DNA of 64,000 nucleotides from Legionella rowbothamii (GCF_900639985.1 NZ_CAAAIM010000011.1:1-64000); one strand, 5' to 3'; shown: positions 1 to 9,697, numbered from the stretch's first letter. Program-made: numbers and translations. Notes: generated by a model from the letters alone, not told the origin.

Positions 1-237
1 GTCGTCAGTTTTCACTAACGTTTCTTTTTACTTCTTCTATCTAGTCACAAGCACTCAAGTTATTTCAAAGTGCCCACACAGTTTGTCTTCTAAGTTTTTA
101 ATGAACATCCGCAGCTTGGACCGACCATTCTACGCAGTTCTCACATAATGTCAAACACTTTTTTAAAAAAAAGTGAAAATTAATGATTCACTGTTGGTTT
201 TTATTTCAAATAGAAAAAATCCAATTCAAAAATGGGG
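1..237. other. Left-edge non-coding stretch
   Basis: AT-rich sequence downstream of the first gene (which is read leftwards). The only forward reading frame here runs into that gene antisense and has no ribosome site, so I do not call it. A near-palindromic CACTTTTTT/AAAAAAGTG run lies at 158-177. I see no other structure. Confidence 0.4.
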
Positions 238-1725
238 CTAAAGCTCCGCTACGTATCCAAAACGAGCTTCATATTCTAATTCTAACAAGCGGTTCTTTTC
301 ATGATTATCTATTAAATAACTTTCCAAATTATCGATTTGAATTTGGCATGCGCTTAATCTTCTATCCAACATGAGCATAAGCTCTTCTTTATCCGGCGAA
401 TCATCTTTTTGCACTTCATCGATTAAAAGCTGAAGCGCATGCTTAGCACCAACTGCATATTCCAAGGCTTCTAGCTCTAGGCCTTTTATTTGTGCCGCTA
501 CACGTGCCATTCTTATTTTGGCATCAATTTCATCAATACTATGTTCTTCCTCAACAGGCTTTTCATAATATGTAAAGTTATAGTAGGTATATGCTTGCTG
601 GAGGTTGCCAACAGATTCAAAGGCTGCTCCGCTAAAAATACTGTAGATTTGTTTATCAGCATCGTATTCCGCTCTACGCATATTCTCTGCGTAATCACTA
701 ACACGCGCAAAATATACTGCCGCACACTCATAATTTCCCAATGTTGCATATAATATGGCCAAGCGCTTATAGGTTTTATATAATAGTGGACTCTCTAGAT
801 CTAATACTGGAGTAATTGTTTGTTTCAGCACCTTCTCGATTTCAGTAATTAAAACATGCAGTGTTTCATTATTTCGTTTCCGAAATAAAACCATCTTCGT
901 TGGTGGGTCTAGAACTAATTGATCGATGGTAATATCACTCGCTAGCATATTAAATAGAAAATCATTTACAGCGTTTTGTTTAGATAATAATTCTAATAAT
1001 GATGTCCTAAGCTCGAGCTGTCTTTCTTGCGGTAATTGTTGGGCAACAAAGCTGTGCTGGTTATTAGTAAATGCATTCGCATAAGGTTCACTATACCAAC
1101 CATTTCTCGACCGTACTGTTAGCTCTTCCGTTTGGGGATTAAATTCAACATTATAATAATAGGCATGTTCTAATGCTTGATTGATTATAATATTGGTATT
1201 ATTGATTGTACCGGGAATCCTTTCTTTTAAAATTTGTAGAATATTTGTTTCAACAATGCTTTCATTCCAATGCTGGCTATTCACTACAATAATAACGTCT
1301 AATTGAGAATTCTCATGAGTACCAAGCTCTATATCTTTATAATAATGTGGATCCAGATCAATATAAGCTGGTTTTCTTAAGTGAGTGAATAAAGCCTCCT
1401 CGCTGCCAAATATACCGAAATGTCCTAAATCGAGAGTAAATGATGATTTTTTTGAATCATAAGGCTTTCGTAATGATTGTGGTGAAACATGTAACATAAA
1501 ATAGTTATTATGGGTACGATCTTTAATTATAACTGTGTGGCAATGATGTATTGTTTCTGCACATAAGATAACCGACTCTTCAGATTCAAAACTTATTTCT
1601 CGATAAGCAGGCTCTGATGCATCAGTGAGTTGGGAATCATAATGAGGTTTTAGTTTGTAGTATTTTGCTTGAGCAGGTGTGTATTGAATCGCCTCATCTT
1701 CTCTTACTGAAACAATCAGTGGCAT
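238..1725 (-). CDS. CheD-like deamidase domain / TPR-like protein, candidate Dot/Icm effector
   Basis: 495 aa, with no signal peptide or membrane segment. I do not recognise a named family by overall sequence. Residues about 50-215 follow the layout of CheD glutamine deamidases: Cys62 in HHCHTV and His79 in MLHVSP are 17 residues apart, as C27 and H44 are in Thermotoga CheD. A later stretch ending in VEFNPQTEELTVRS (about 195-210) resembles the closing strands of CheD. The CheD threonine six residues before the Cys is not conserved (Thr is at -4). Residues about 310-400 contain two TPR-like helical pairs (LAILYATLGNYECAAVYF and the AAFESVGNLQQAYTYY type). No chemotaxis gene is nearby, and the promoter carries a PmrA box, so I infer a translocated effector that could deamidate a host protein. 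The ATG has AAAGGT six bases upstream. The fold call is inference from motif spacing. Confidence 0.55.
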   Translation of the reverse strand: MPLIVSVREDEAIQYTPAQAKYYKLKPHYDSQLTDASEPAYREISFESEESVILCAETIHHCHTVIIKDRTHNNYFMLHVSPQSLRKPYDSKKSSFTLDLGHFGIFGSEEALFTHLRKPAYIDLDPHYYKDIELGTHENSQLDVIIVVNSQHWNESIVETNILQILKERIPGTINNTNIIINQALEHAYYYNVEFNPQTEELTVRSRNGWYSEPYANAFTNNQHSFVAQQLPQERQLELRTSLLELLSKQNAVNDFLFNMLASDITIDQLVLDPPTKMVLFRKRNNETLHVLITEIEKVLKQTITPVLDLESPLLYKTYKRLAILYATLGNYECAAVYFARVSDYAENMRRAEYDADKQIYSIFSGAAFESVGNLQQAYTYYNFTYYEKPVEEEHSIDEIDAKIRMARVAAQIKGLELEALEYAVGAKHALQLLIDEVQKDDSPDKEELMLMLDRRLSACQIQIDNLESYLIDNHEKNRLLELEYEARFGYVAEL

Positions 1726-1760
1726 AAGTTACCTTTGTGAATATAGGAATATTGGTCAAA

Positions 1761-1793
1761 ATTTTATCTTATAATGCTTAAGAGACTATTAAG
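1761..1793 (-). promoter_or_regulatory. PmrA-box promoter of the CheD-like gene
   Basis: Read on the minus strand: CTTAATAGT, CT, CTTAAGCAT (1793-1774), matching the tandem cTTAATatT-N2-cTTAATatT element known for Legionella PmrA. Seven bases later comes TAAAAT (1766-1761) as a -10. The implied leader to the ATG at 1725 is about 30 nt. Confidence 0.65.
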
Positions 1794-1900
1794 AAGTTTG
1801 GTTGATTGAATTTGTTAACACATCTGAGCGCATTACAAATAGGGATTTTCTTAAAGCAAGCAAGATAACCGTGAATATTAATTCGTGAGAGATATAAAGA

Positions 1901-1954
1901 AGGGGCACTTGCGAGCACCGAGGCTACGCTAGAATAATTTTTCAGGGTGCCCCT
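1901..1954. repeat. Inverted repeat downstream of topA
   Basis: AGGGGCAC at 1901-1908 pairs with GTGCCCCT at 1947-1954 around a 38-nt loop, just past the topA stop. It could terminate topA transcription, although no strong T-run follows. Confidence 0.4.
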
Positions 1955-1965
1955 CCCCTCCTATC

Positions 1966-4245
1966 TTAGTCTTCCTTGCTTGAATAACCGCATCCCTCTT
2001 GTGGGCACAGTATTTGACGGCCAAAACGCTTACTTTCTTTCACGGTTAGTATAGGCCACGAACACTTCGGACAAGGTTGTGCGATGGGCTCATTCCATAA
2101 TGCATAATCACATTTAGGATAATTGCCACAGGAATAGAAAATTTTTCCTTTTCTTGATTTCCGCTGCAATATTTTTGCTTCATGACATTTAGGGCATTCA
2201 ACACCTGTATCTGCTGGTTTTTCTAAAGGCTCCATGTGCTTGCATTGCGGGTAATTGCTGCAACCAATAAAACGACCATATTTTCCTGCTTTAATGTGTA
2301 ATGCACTGGAACACACTGGGCATACACGTCCTTCAATGACTTCTGGCTCGTTTTTATCATTTTCTTGACCTGCCAGATCTTGGGTGTAATCACATTCAGG
2401 ATAACCGGTGCAACCAATAAAACGTCCGCGTTTACCAAGTCGGATTGATAGAGGCTTAGAGCATTTAGGACATTTTTCATCAAGCACTTCAGTAGTGACG
2501 TCTTTACGTTGTACTTGCTCGTCAGTAGTTTGAATTTGTTGTAGGAAGGGTTGCCAAAACTCTTCTAAAACCGGAATCCACTCTTTCTCGCCACGAGCAA
2601 TCGCATCCAAGGTGTCTTCCAATTGCGCAGTAAACTTATAGTCCACATAACGGGTGAAATAACCAGTTAAAAAGCGATTTACAATACGACCAACATCCGT
2701 TGGGAAAAATCTCTTTTTATCAACAATTACATATTCTCGTTGCTGTAATGTATGAATAATCGAAGCATAAGTAGAAGGACGACCAATATCATACTCTTCC
2801 AAAGCTTTTACTAAAGTTGCTTCCGAGTATCTTGGCGGTGGTTCTGTGAAATGCTGATTTGCCTGGATGTCTTTAATGTTTACTTTTTCACCCACAGCAA
2901 GTACGGGTAATAAAGAACCATCGTTGTCATCCTCCTTAGAATCATCACGTCCTTCTTCGTACACCGCGAGGAATCCAGGGAAGGTAACGGTAGAACCATT
3001 GGCCCTAAATACATTGCCTTCGCCACAACTTAAATCTACGGCTACGGTATCCATTAATGCGTCAGCCATCTGGCAAGCAATAGTACGCTTCCAAATTAAA
3101 CTGTAGAGCTTAAATTGATCTGCAGTCAAAGCCGATTGCACCATTTCAGGGCTACGTTTAATGGAGGTAGGACGGATCGCTTCATGCGCCTCTTGGGCAT
3201 TTTTCGATTTTGTTTTATATAGTCGTGGAGTTGCAGGACAGTTATCAGCACCATAACGCTCACTGATGTATTCGCGTATTTCATCCACAGCCTCAACCGC
3301 TAAGTTCACCGAATCGGTACGCATGTAAGAGATTAAACCCACGGTACCTGTACCAATATCAATACCCTCATACAACTGTTGCGCAACCATCATTGATTTA
3401 CGCGCAGTAAATCCTAATTTACGAGCTGCTTCCTGTTGTAAGGTAGACGTGATGAAGGGGGGTGAAGGTTTGCGTTTACGTTGCTTTTTCTCAATTTGGG
3501 TCACAGTTAACGAACCCTGAGCTAGCTTGATCAAATCATCTCTGATCTGGTGAGCATTCTCTTGATTAACTACTGTAAATTGTTGCAGTTTTTCATTTTT
3601 ATAGTGCGTTAGGCGTGCTTCAAAAGGAAGTTTCTCATGCAAACACTCAGCCAATATCTTCCAATATTCCTGAGAAACAAAACGCTCGATTTCCTCTTCT
3701 CTTTCAACAATAAGTCTCAGTGCGGGGCTTTGAACACGCCCAGCCGATAAGCCTCTTCGCACCTTTTTCCATAAAAGAGGAGACAAGTTGAAGCCCACTA
3801 AATAATCTAAGGCACGACGTGCTTGTTGTGCATTGACCAAATCCATGGAAATAGTACGTGGATTGTTGATTGCGTCTTCGACGGCTGCCTTGGTAATTTC
3901 ATTGAAGAAAATACGATGAACTTGTTTGTCTTTAATTAAATTTTTTTCTTTCATCAACTCATAAATATGCCAGGAAATGGCCTCACCTTCGCGATCAGGG
4001 TCAGTTGCGAGTAATAATGAGTCTGATTTTTTTAAAGTCTTAGCAATGGTTTCAATATGCCGTGCATTCTTTTCCAGTGGCACATAAGTCATGGAAAATT
4101 GTTGATCAGGGTTCACAGACCCTTTGCGGGCAGGTAAATCGCGGACATGGCCGTAGGAGGCAAGAACTTCATAGTCATTACCTAGATACTTTTGAATTGT
4201 TTTAGCTTTAGCGGGTGACTCCACGATCACCAAGTGTTTACTCAT
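1966..4245 (-). CDS. topA: DNA topoisomerase I
   Basis: 759 aa type IA topoisomerase that relaxes negative supercoils through a 5'-phosphotyrosine intermediate. The TOPRIM metal site is TDPDREGE (81-88). The catalytic tyrosine is Tyr307 in GLISYMRTDS. The C-terminus carries four Cys4-type zinc ribbons beginning CPKCSKPL, CPVCSSAL, CPKCHEAK and CPKCSWPI; the last is a shortened variant ending CPQEGC. The length is somewhat below the E. coli enzyme. It lies downstream of dprA-smg on the same strand, the usual gammaproteobacterial order dprA-smg-topA, but a gap of 200 bp with a hairpin separates it from smg, so it probably has its own promoter. Confidence 0.98.
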   Translation of the reverse strand: MSKHLVIVESPAKAKTIQKYLGNDYEVLASYGHVRDLPARKGSVNPDQQFSMTYVPLEKNARHIETIAKTLKKSDSLLLATDPDREGEAISWHIYELMKEKNLIKDKQVHRIFFNEITKAAVEDAINNPRTISMDLVNAQQARRALDYLVGFNLSPLLWKKVRRGLSAGRVQSPALRLIVEREEEIERFVSQEYWKILAECLHEKLPFEARLTHYKNEKLQQFTVVNQENAHQIRDDLIKLAQGSLTVTQIEKKQRKRKPSPPFITSTLQQEAARKLGFTARKSMMVAQQLYEGIDIGTGTVGLISYMRTDSVNLAVEAVDEIREYISERYGADNCPATPRLYKTKSKNAQEAHEAIRPTSIKRSPEMVQSALTADQFKLYSLIWKRTIACQMADALMDTVAVDLSCGEGNVFRANGSTVTFPGFLAVYEEGRDDSKEDDNDGSLLPVLAVGEKVNIKDIQANQHFTEPPPRYSEATLVKALEEYDIGRPSTYASIIHTLQQREYVIVDKKRFFPTDVGRIVNRFLTGYFTRYVDYKFTAQLEDTLDAIARGEKEWIPVLEEFWQPFLQQIQTTDEQVQRKDVTTEVLDEKCPKCSKPLSIRLGKRGRFIGCTGYPECDYTQDLAGQENDKNEPEVIEGRVCPVCSSALHIKAGKYGRFIGCSNYPQCKHMEPLEKPADTGVECPKCHEAKILQRKSRKGKIFYSCGNYPKCDYALWNEPIAQPCPKCSWPILTVKESKRFGRQILCPQEGCGYSSKED

Positions 4246-4390
4246 AGTAAAGTTAACCTTTTCAATTTCAATAGATTATTCAAATAGTAATAATATATTC
4301 AATATAGTCAAAAAAGCTATTTGTGCTGCTAATTTACTTTTTTGCGCTCATAAAAAATCAAGCATTATATTTTGGATATTTTGGGTATAT

Positions 4391-4412
4391 GCCCAGTATG
4401 CAAACTGGGCAA
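4391..4412. repeat. Hairpin between smg and topA
   Basis: TGCCCAGT and ACTGGGCA are perfect 8-bp arms around ATGCAA. The hairpin follows the smg stop on the minus strand. There is no clear T-run, so it may be a weak terminator or an mRNA 3'-end structure. Confidence 0.4.
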
Positions 4413-4445
4413 CAGTAATTGTGGTGTTATAGCTGATGATTAGAA

Positions 4446-4877
4446 CTAATGCAATGTTAATTCTTCTTCTGTTTGATAAAGTACTAAATCAAGGAAGGTC
4501 AATTCTTCTTCATTTAAATTTGCAGATAATACATTTCTAATAGTCCATTTAGTTTCCTCGAGAGTCACAATGCGTGAATCAGAAAACTGCAATTGATTGA
4601 TAATCGTTTCAAAGGACTCTGCGTTAATAACATCCCATAATTTCATACGCATCAGAAATTGATAACTTGCTTTAGTCAACTTCATTTGTTCATCGTAAGT
4701 AAATACTCGAGTTGACGTTGGTTGCTGTGCTCGAACCAGAACTACTTGCTCATCTGCAGTATCTTCTTCATTCATTTGTGCTGCTGCTTCAGCATCTGCG
4801 GACTTTTGATTTTTTTGCAACTGCGTTAAACTTGTTTCGAATAGGCTTAGCAACATTTCAAATAAGTTATCTTTCAT
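4446..4877 (-). CDS. smg: Smg family protein (DUF494)
   Basis: Small protein of the Smg/DUF494 family, whose exact role is not settled. It is recognised by its N-terminus (MKDNLFEMLLSLFE), its acidic middle, and above all its place between dprA and topA. I start it at the ATG at 4877 (143 aa) rather than the GTG two codons upstream, because AGGTG lies 5 nt before this ATG. It overlaps the end of dprA by 11 bp, so translation is probably coupled. Confidence 0.9.
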   Translation of the reverse strand: MKDNLFEMLLSLFETSLTQLQKNQKSADAEAAAQMNEEDTADEQVVLVRAQQPTSTRVFTYDEQMKLTKASYQFLMRMKLWDVINAESFETIINQLQFSDSRIVTLEETKWTIRNVLSANLNEEELTFLDLVLYQTEEELTLH

Positions 4878-5952
4878 ACTCACACCTCATATAGCCTCCG
4901 GGTACTGCATTAACAGCCCCTTTTAATTCTAGTTCTGCAAGCTCGGACATCACTTGCTCAACGGTGTATCCACTACGCAAAATGATCTGATCTACAGTAG
5001 TCATTTCAAAGCCAATGAACTTTACTAGGTTTTCATTCTCACTGGCAAGAGAAAAAATGGGTTTATCAATCCTACTTTGTTGTGGCTCGATTCTAAGCTC
5101 ATCAAACACATCATTAATTGAGGTAACCAATTTTGCACCCTGTTGCAGCAAATGATGACAACCACGAGCCAACGGATTATGTATGGATCCAGGTATTGCC
5201 AAAACGTCCCTATTTTGCTCTAACGCCATGCGTGCAGTAATCAATGATCCACTTCGAATTGCAGCCTCGATAACCAATATGCACAATGACAAGCCACTTA
5301 TTATACGATTTCTGCGCGGAAAATGTCCAGAGGTTGGCAGACTTTTTAATGGAAACTCACTAATTATCAAGCCCCTTGTCGTGATTTTTTCTGCAAGTAG
5401 TGCGTGACGACGAGGGTAAATACAGTCAATTCCGGTCCCCATTACCGCAATTGTTTGCCCTTCAGCATCCAAACATCCAGAGTGAGCTTGAGCATCAATG
5501 CCTAGAGCTAAACCACTTACAATAGTAACCCCTTGAGCTGCGATTGCTTTAGCAAAAGCATAGGAGTTATGGATTCCTGTTATGGAGGGATTACGACTAC
5601 CAATGATTGCTAATTGGGGTTGTAAAAAGGCAGATAATTGTCCCTTGGCATATAACACTATCGGGGGGTCAGTGATTTCTTTTAATAAAGCAGGATAATC
5701 AGGGGACTCCCAGGTTAACAAATGATGATCTTCCCCAGCGTTGAGCCAATGTAAATCGGCTTGAATCAGCTCCATGTCAAAACTGGAAATTTTTCGAGCT
5801 AACAAGGGCGGCAAATCCGCCTGCTCAAGCTCTAAAGCAGAAAGTTGGAACATTTGATGCAAATCTGGCCACCGTTTATACAGCTTAGCTACGGTACGTG
5901 GACCTACTTTATCCATACGGTTTAAAGCAAGAAAATAGGGTAAGTTATTCAT
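4867..5952 (-). CDS. dprA: DNA processing protein DprA
   Basis: Loads RecA on incoming single-stranded DNA during natural transformation. The Rossmann-like domain is clear (AIIGSRNPSITG, VSGLALGIDAQAH, ISEFPL, HFPRRNRIISGLS), and the C-terminal winged-helix DML1-like domain ends at RSGYTVEQVMSELAELELKG. The start is chosen at the ATG at 5952 because AAAGGA lies 9 nt upstream; the frame is open to an ATG at 5991 that has no ribosome site. First gene of dprA-smg, divergent from def with a 92-bp gap. Confidence 0.95.
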   Translation of the reverse strand: MNNLPYFLALNRMDKVGPRTVAKLYKRWPDLHQMFQLSALELEQADLPPLLARKISSFDMELIQADLHWLNAGEDHHLLTWESPDYPALLKEITDPPIVLYAKGQLSAFLQPQLAIIGSRNPSITGIHNSYAFAKAIAAQGVTIVSGLALGIDAQAHSGCLDAEGQTIAVMGTGIDCIYPRRHALLAEKITTRGLIISEFPLKSLPTSGHFPRRNRIISGLSLCILVIEAAIRSGSLITARMALEQNRDVLAIPGSIHNPLARGCHHLLQQGAKLVTSINDVFDELRIEPQQSRIDKPIFSLASENENLVKFIGFEMTTVDQIILRSGYTVEQVMSELAELELKGAVNAVPGGYMRCEYER

Positions 5953-6044
5953 CGAAGTCAGTCCTTTGTACATTGTTGGATCTTGCAGCATTGCGCTAGA
6001 TCAAGGATAATATCACAAATTTTACGCAGAGAACCAGTTTAACA

Positions 6045-6557
6045 ATGGCTATTCACAAAATCCGTTATTTACCCGATCCATGTTTAAGAGACGTTTCAAA
6101 ACCTGTTGTCACCTTTGATGACAAATTACAAACGCTTATCGAGGACATGTTTGACACAATGTATGATGCACGTGGAGTAGGACTCGCTGCTGTACAAATC
6201 GGTATCGGTCTACGCCTGTCTGTAATCGATGTAGAAGGTGATAAAAAGAATCAAATCGTTATTATCAATCCAGAAATCATTGCAACCGAAGGTGAAAAGA
6301 AATTTGATGAAGGATGTCTGTCTGTTCCAGGCGCTTATGATACCGTGATTCGTGCAGAAAAAGTCACTGTTAGCGCATTAGATCGCCACGGCCAACCTTT
6401 TGAAATCGAGGCCGATGGTTTACTTGCGGAATGCTTGCAGCATGAAATTGATCATATGAATGGTAAGTTATTTATCGATCTCTTGTCTCCGCTGAAAAAA
6501 GCGATGGCACGAAAAAAATTAGATAAATTCAAACGCCACAATGTGCGTAAATCATGA
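6045..6557 (+). CDS. def: Peptide deformylase
   Basis: 170 aa Fe(II) hydrolase that removes the formyl group from the initiator methionine of new proteins. All three active-site motifs are present: [10 protein letters not shown] (motif 1), EGCLSVPG with the metal-binding Cys (motif 2), and QHEIDH with the HExxH pair (motif 3). Full length for the family. Its stop overlaps the start of fmt in an ATGA, so the two enzymes that remove and add the formyl group are translationally coupled, as in most proteobacteria. Confidence 0.98.
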   Translation: MAIHKIRYLPDPCLRDVSKPVVTFDDKLQTLIEDMFDTMYDARGVGLAAVQIGIGLRLSVIDVEGDKKNQIVIINPEIIATEGEKKFDEGCLSVPGAYDTVIRAEKVTVSALDRHGQPFEIEADGLLAECLQHEIDHMNGKLFIDLLSPLKKAMARKKLDKFKRHNVRKS

Positions 6558-7504
6558 GTTTAAAGATTGTTTTCGCTGGGACTCCAGCTTTTGGTTTACC
6601 TTGTCTTGACGCGTTAGCTCAATCAACACATGAGATTCAGGCAATTTACACCCAGCCAGACCGCCCTGCGGGCCGCGGCCGAAAATTGCAAGCATCTGCA
6701 GTAAAAGAATGGGCATTAACGCGCAATATTCCCGTTTATCAACCGCTCAATTTTAAAAGCCCTGAGGCTATTGCTGAATTAGCAGCATTAAAACCGGATT
6801 TATTGATTGTTATTGCTTATGGTTTAATTCTGCCTAAAGTCGTACTAGAAATTCCGCGATTAGGTTGTGTAAACGTGCATGCATCATTACTACCTTATTG
6901 GCGTGGAGCATCCCCAATTCAACATGCTATTTTGCATGGAGACTCTGAATCAGGGGTAACCATTATGAAAATGGACGTAGGAATGGACACGGGAGATATG
7001 CTACGTAAAGTGAGTTGCCCGATCACAAATACAGATACCGCAACAACCTTGCATGATAAATTAGCCGCAATTTCCGCACAGCCTCTACTGCAAACTGTAG
7101 AAGAACTAGCCAGCAATACGGCAAAACCTGAAGTGCAGGATGGTTCTTTAGCTACCTATGCGGGAAAAATTAATAAAGAAGATGCGTTGATTAATTGGCA
7201 GCGCAGTGCAAAAGAAATTGATTGCCAAATTCGTGCATTTAATCCCTGGCCTATCGCTTATACCCTTTTAGATAAAGAAGTATTGCGCATTCATCAAGCA
7301 CAAGTTGTGGATATGGATTTAAACCAAACTCCGGGTACCGTGTTACACCTTGATAAAAAAGGCATGCTTGTTGCCACAGCCCATCAAGGATTACTTGTTG
7401 AAAAAATACAGCTTCCCGGCGGTAAAGTAATTACTGTTGCTGATTGCTTAAATTCCTCTAAATCGCCGTTACAGGTTGGTTTAGTCTTCTCCTCTGAGTC
7501 TTAA
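6554..7504 (+). CDS. fmt: Methionyl-tRNA formyltransferase
   Basis: 316 aa; formylates initiator Met-tRNA with 10-formyl-tetrahydrofolate. The N-terminal catalytic domain shows the formyltransferase signature [15 protein letters not shown] (about residues 109-123) and the QPDRPAGRG loop near residue 35. The C-terminal OB-fold domain begins near residue 205 ([14 protein letters not shown]). It follows def with a 4-bp overlap and precedes rsmB. Confidence 0.98.
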   Translation: MSLKIVFAGTPAFGLPCLDALAQSTHEIQAIYTQPDRPAGRGRKLQASAVKEWALTRNIPVYQPLNFKSPEAIAELAALKPDLLIVIAYGLILPKVVLEIPRLGCVNVHASLLPYWRGASPIQHAILHGDSESGVTIMKMDVGMDTGDMLRKVSCPITNTDTATTLHDKLAAISAQPLLQTVEELASNTAKPEVQDGSLATYAGKINKEDALINWQRSAKEIDCQIRAFNPWPIAYTLLDKEVLRIHQAQVVDMDLNQTPGTVLHLDKKGMLVATAHQGLLVEKIQLPGGKVITVADCLNSSKSPLQVGLVFSSES

Positions 7505-7514
7505 ACTCAGAGGA
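7492..7514. terminator. Hairpin at the fmt stop codon
   Basis: CCTCTGAG and CTCAGAGG form perfect 8-bp arms around the fmt stop codon. A long T-run is missing, so it may attenuate rather than end transcription into rsmB, which starts 38 bp further on. Confidence 0.4.
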
Positions 7515-7551
7515 TCTTAATTAATACATCTAAGTCTGTGAATCCTTATTC

Positions 7552-8832
7552 ATGAATAAAAACGAACGACTGCATGCTTTAAAAATTTTAACTACGCTCT
7601 TGGTGGATAAATCTTCTTTATCACAACTTATGCCCTCTGCTGCAGATGTCTCACCCATGACAAAAGAAATCTGTTTTGGTTTCTGCCGCCATTATTACCG
7701 TTTGCAAGCCATGGCCAATTGCTTAGTAACCAAAAAGCCAAAAGAAATTGAGATTTGGATTGCCTTGTTAATCGGTATTTATCAACTCCATTACATGAAC
7801 CAGCCCGATTATGCCGTAGTTAAAGAGACCGTCGCCTTATTAGAAAAAATAAAGAAGCCGTGGGCGAAAGGTTTAGTGAATGCGGTATTGCGTAATTTCT
7901 GTCGCCAACAGCAGGAACTATTGGAACAGCTTAAAAAGGATCCTTTATTCCTTTATGGCCAACCTCAATGGCTTTTAAAACGTCTTAAAACCGATTGGCC
8001 TGATCATTGGCAAGCAATTGCTCAAGCAAATGACATGCATCCGCCGATGGTCTTACGTGTTAATGTACAAAAAAACTCGCGCGAAGAATATCTGCATGCC
8101 TTGGAAAAAGCAGGTATTGAGGCTCAAGCACATTCTGTCGCTACGGAAGGGATTACTCTTAATATACCTTGTGATGTACGCCAACTGCCTGGCTTTGCAG
8201 AAGGCTGCATTTCAGTACAAGATGGTGCGGCACAATTAGCCGCATCGTTATTATCTTTGCAGCCTGGGCTGCGTATTCTCGATGCCTGCTGTGCACCGGG
8301 AGGTAAAACCTGTCATATTCTAGAAACAGAACCTAATTTAGCAGCTTGTATTGCCTTGGATGTTGATGCGAAGCGATTAGAACGAGTAAAAGACAATTTA
8401 AATCGCCTTAAACTGACCGCAACCCTAGTGCAAGGTGATGCGTCGACACCAACAGCTTGGTGGGACGGTCAATTGTTCGACCGAATATTATTAGATGCCC
8501 CCTGTTCTGCAACAGGAGTAATACGTCGCCATTCGGACATTAAACTGTTACGGACCCCCGAAGAAATTACTGCTGTCAGTGAAACACAACAAAACATGTT
8601 GCATGCATTATGGCCTCTGCTCGCCAAAGGTGGGTTGCTGGTTTATGCGACCTGTTCCATAATGACTATTGAAAATGAGCAGCAAGTTGCTGATTTTGTT
8701 TCTGAAACACCTGATTGCAAAGCGATTCGAGGGGACTGGCACTGGGGGCATGCTACAGGCCACGGACAACAAATATTACCCGGAGAACAGGGTATGGATG
8801 GATTCTTTTATACGCTTTTGCTAAAACAATAG
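7552..8832 (+). CDS. rsmB: 16S rRNA (cytosine-967 C5) methyltransferase
   Basis: 426 aa RsmB/Sun. The N-terminal NusB-like RNA-binding domain (about 1-140) is followed by a SAM-dependent methyltransferase domain. Visible motifs are LDACCAPGGKTCHIL (SAM site, about 242-256), LDAPCSATG with the motif IV catalytic-helper Cys (about 326) and YATCSI with the nucleophile Cys (about 365). Def-fmt-rsmB is the standard proteobacterial order. Length and motifs are normal. Confidence 0.97.
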   Translation: MNKNERLHALKILTTLLVDKSSLSQLMPSAADVSPMTKEICFGFCRHYYRLQAMANCLVTKKPKEIEIWIALLIGIYQLHYMNQPDYAVVKETVALLEKIKKPWAKGLVNAVLRNFCRQQQELLEQLKKDPLFLYGQPQWLLKRLKTDWPDHWQAIAQANDMHPPMVLRVNVQKNSREEYLHALEKAGIEAQAHSVATEGITLNIPCDVRQLPGFAEGCISVQDGAAQLAASLLSLQPGLRILDACCAPGGKTCHILETEPNLAACIALDVDAKRLERVKDNLNRLKLTATLVQGDASTPTAWWDGQLFDRILLDAPCSATGVIRRHSDIKLLRTPEEITAVSETQQNMLHALWPLLAKGGLLVYATCSIMTIENEQQVADFVSETPDCKAIRGDWHWGHATGHGQQILPGEQGMDGFFYTLLLKQ

Positions 8833-8861
8833 ATATAGCGGTACATTTTTAAGGATAAAAA

Positions 8862-9635
8862 ATGATAATCGATTGGCCCTTAGTTATAGTTTTATTTTGT
8901 CTTTCCATCCCAGGCGTGCTTATTGCAATAAGGCGCCTGATTTATTTCTTACTACCTGAAAACTCCGCGGAATTAAAGAAGCGTATCAGTAGTTTTGCCA
9001 TCATCCAAACCTTGGTTCTAGTCTTTATTTTATGTCTTGCTGGAGCCATTCTTTCTCAAAGTACTGGCTTACGTGCTGCACGCCTGGATGCCTTGTTATA
9101 TGGAAAAGCCGGGATAAGTATTATTTTTCCCCTCCTTTTACCTGCTGTTGGCTATGCACTTTTAAGCCTGGTTGTTTTTTTGGGTCTTTATCATGTATTA
9201 GCCAAACGCCTAATCGATGAGAAGAGCCTGCAAATAATGCGTAACTTGCGAATAGCGCTTGGTCTTGATGGCTGCGTTCTTTATGGTGGGGTAGTGGAGG
9301 AAATTATCGCTCGATGGGGACTAATGAATTTAGCTACTTTTTTCGCGATTATCTTTATGCAACATACGACCAACTTAATTATCTGGATCTCTATCCTAGT
9401 GAGTGGATTAATTTTCTCCGCAGGACAAATCCCAGCCTATCTAGCTGCAGGATGTAGTTCAAGCCGAAAATTTATCTATTCCTACACACTGCTTAGTACC
9501 TCCCCATCAGTTATATTTGGCTATGTATTTTGGCAATATGGATTAGTTTGCTCCATTATATCGCATATGCTCTTTTACTTAGGTTGGGCACTTTACGGCT
9601 CAATATCAAACAAAGGGATCAAAAAACAGGCGTAA
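8862..9635 (+). CDS. CPBP-family intramembrane protease-like protein
   Basis: 257 aa, with about seven hydrophobic segments and so an inner-membrane protein. The stretch GGVVEEIIARWGLM near residue 145 carries the EExxxR motif of CPBP (Abi/CAAX) glutamic-type intramembrane proteases. A later ISHMLFY (about 230) could supply the second conserved His. The intermediate FxxxH motif is replaced by FSAGQ, so activity is uncertain. It starts 29 bp after rsmB and may be co-transcribed. The substrate is unknown. Confidence 0.7.
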   Translation: MIIDWPLVIVLFCLSIPGVLIAIRRLIYFLLPENSAELKKRISSFAIIQTLVLVFILCLAGAILSQSTGLRAARLDALLYGKAGISIIFPLLLPAVGYALLSLVVFLGLYHVLAKRLIDEKSLQIMRNLRIALGLDGCVLYGGVVEEIIARWGLMNLATFFAIIFMQHTTNLIIWISILVSGLIFSAGQIPAYLAAGCSSSRKFIYSYTLLSTSPSVIFGYVFWQYGLVCSIISHMLFYLGWALYGSISNKGIKKQA

Positions 9636-9638
9636 ATT

Positions 9639-9654
9639 GTAAAAAAAGTGTAAA
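9639..9654 (+). promoter_or_regulatory. CpxR-like box
   Basis: GTAAA-N6-GTAAA, starting just after the stop of the upstream gene and 11 bp before a PmrA box. The E. coli CpxR site is usually GTAAA-N5-GTAAA, so this is a candidate only. Confidence 0.35.
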
Positions 9655-9664
9655 GCCGCCCAAA

Positions 9665-9697
9665 CTTAACTTTGCCTTAATTTGAGTCACCTATTCT
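9665..9697 (+). promoter_or_regulatory. PmrA-box promoter of the 170-aa gene
   Basis: CTTAACTTT (9665-9673), GC, CTTAATTTG (9676-9684), then 7 bp and TATTCT (9692-9697) as a -10. Spacing is identical to the promoters at 1761-1793, 28288-28320 and 59863-59895. The leader to the ATG at 9731 is about 27 nt. Confidence 0.65.

Noticed and set aside
183..374. 63-aa frame at the left end
   Set aside because: Overlaps the end of the first gene antisense and has no ribosome site.
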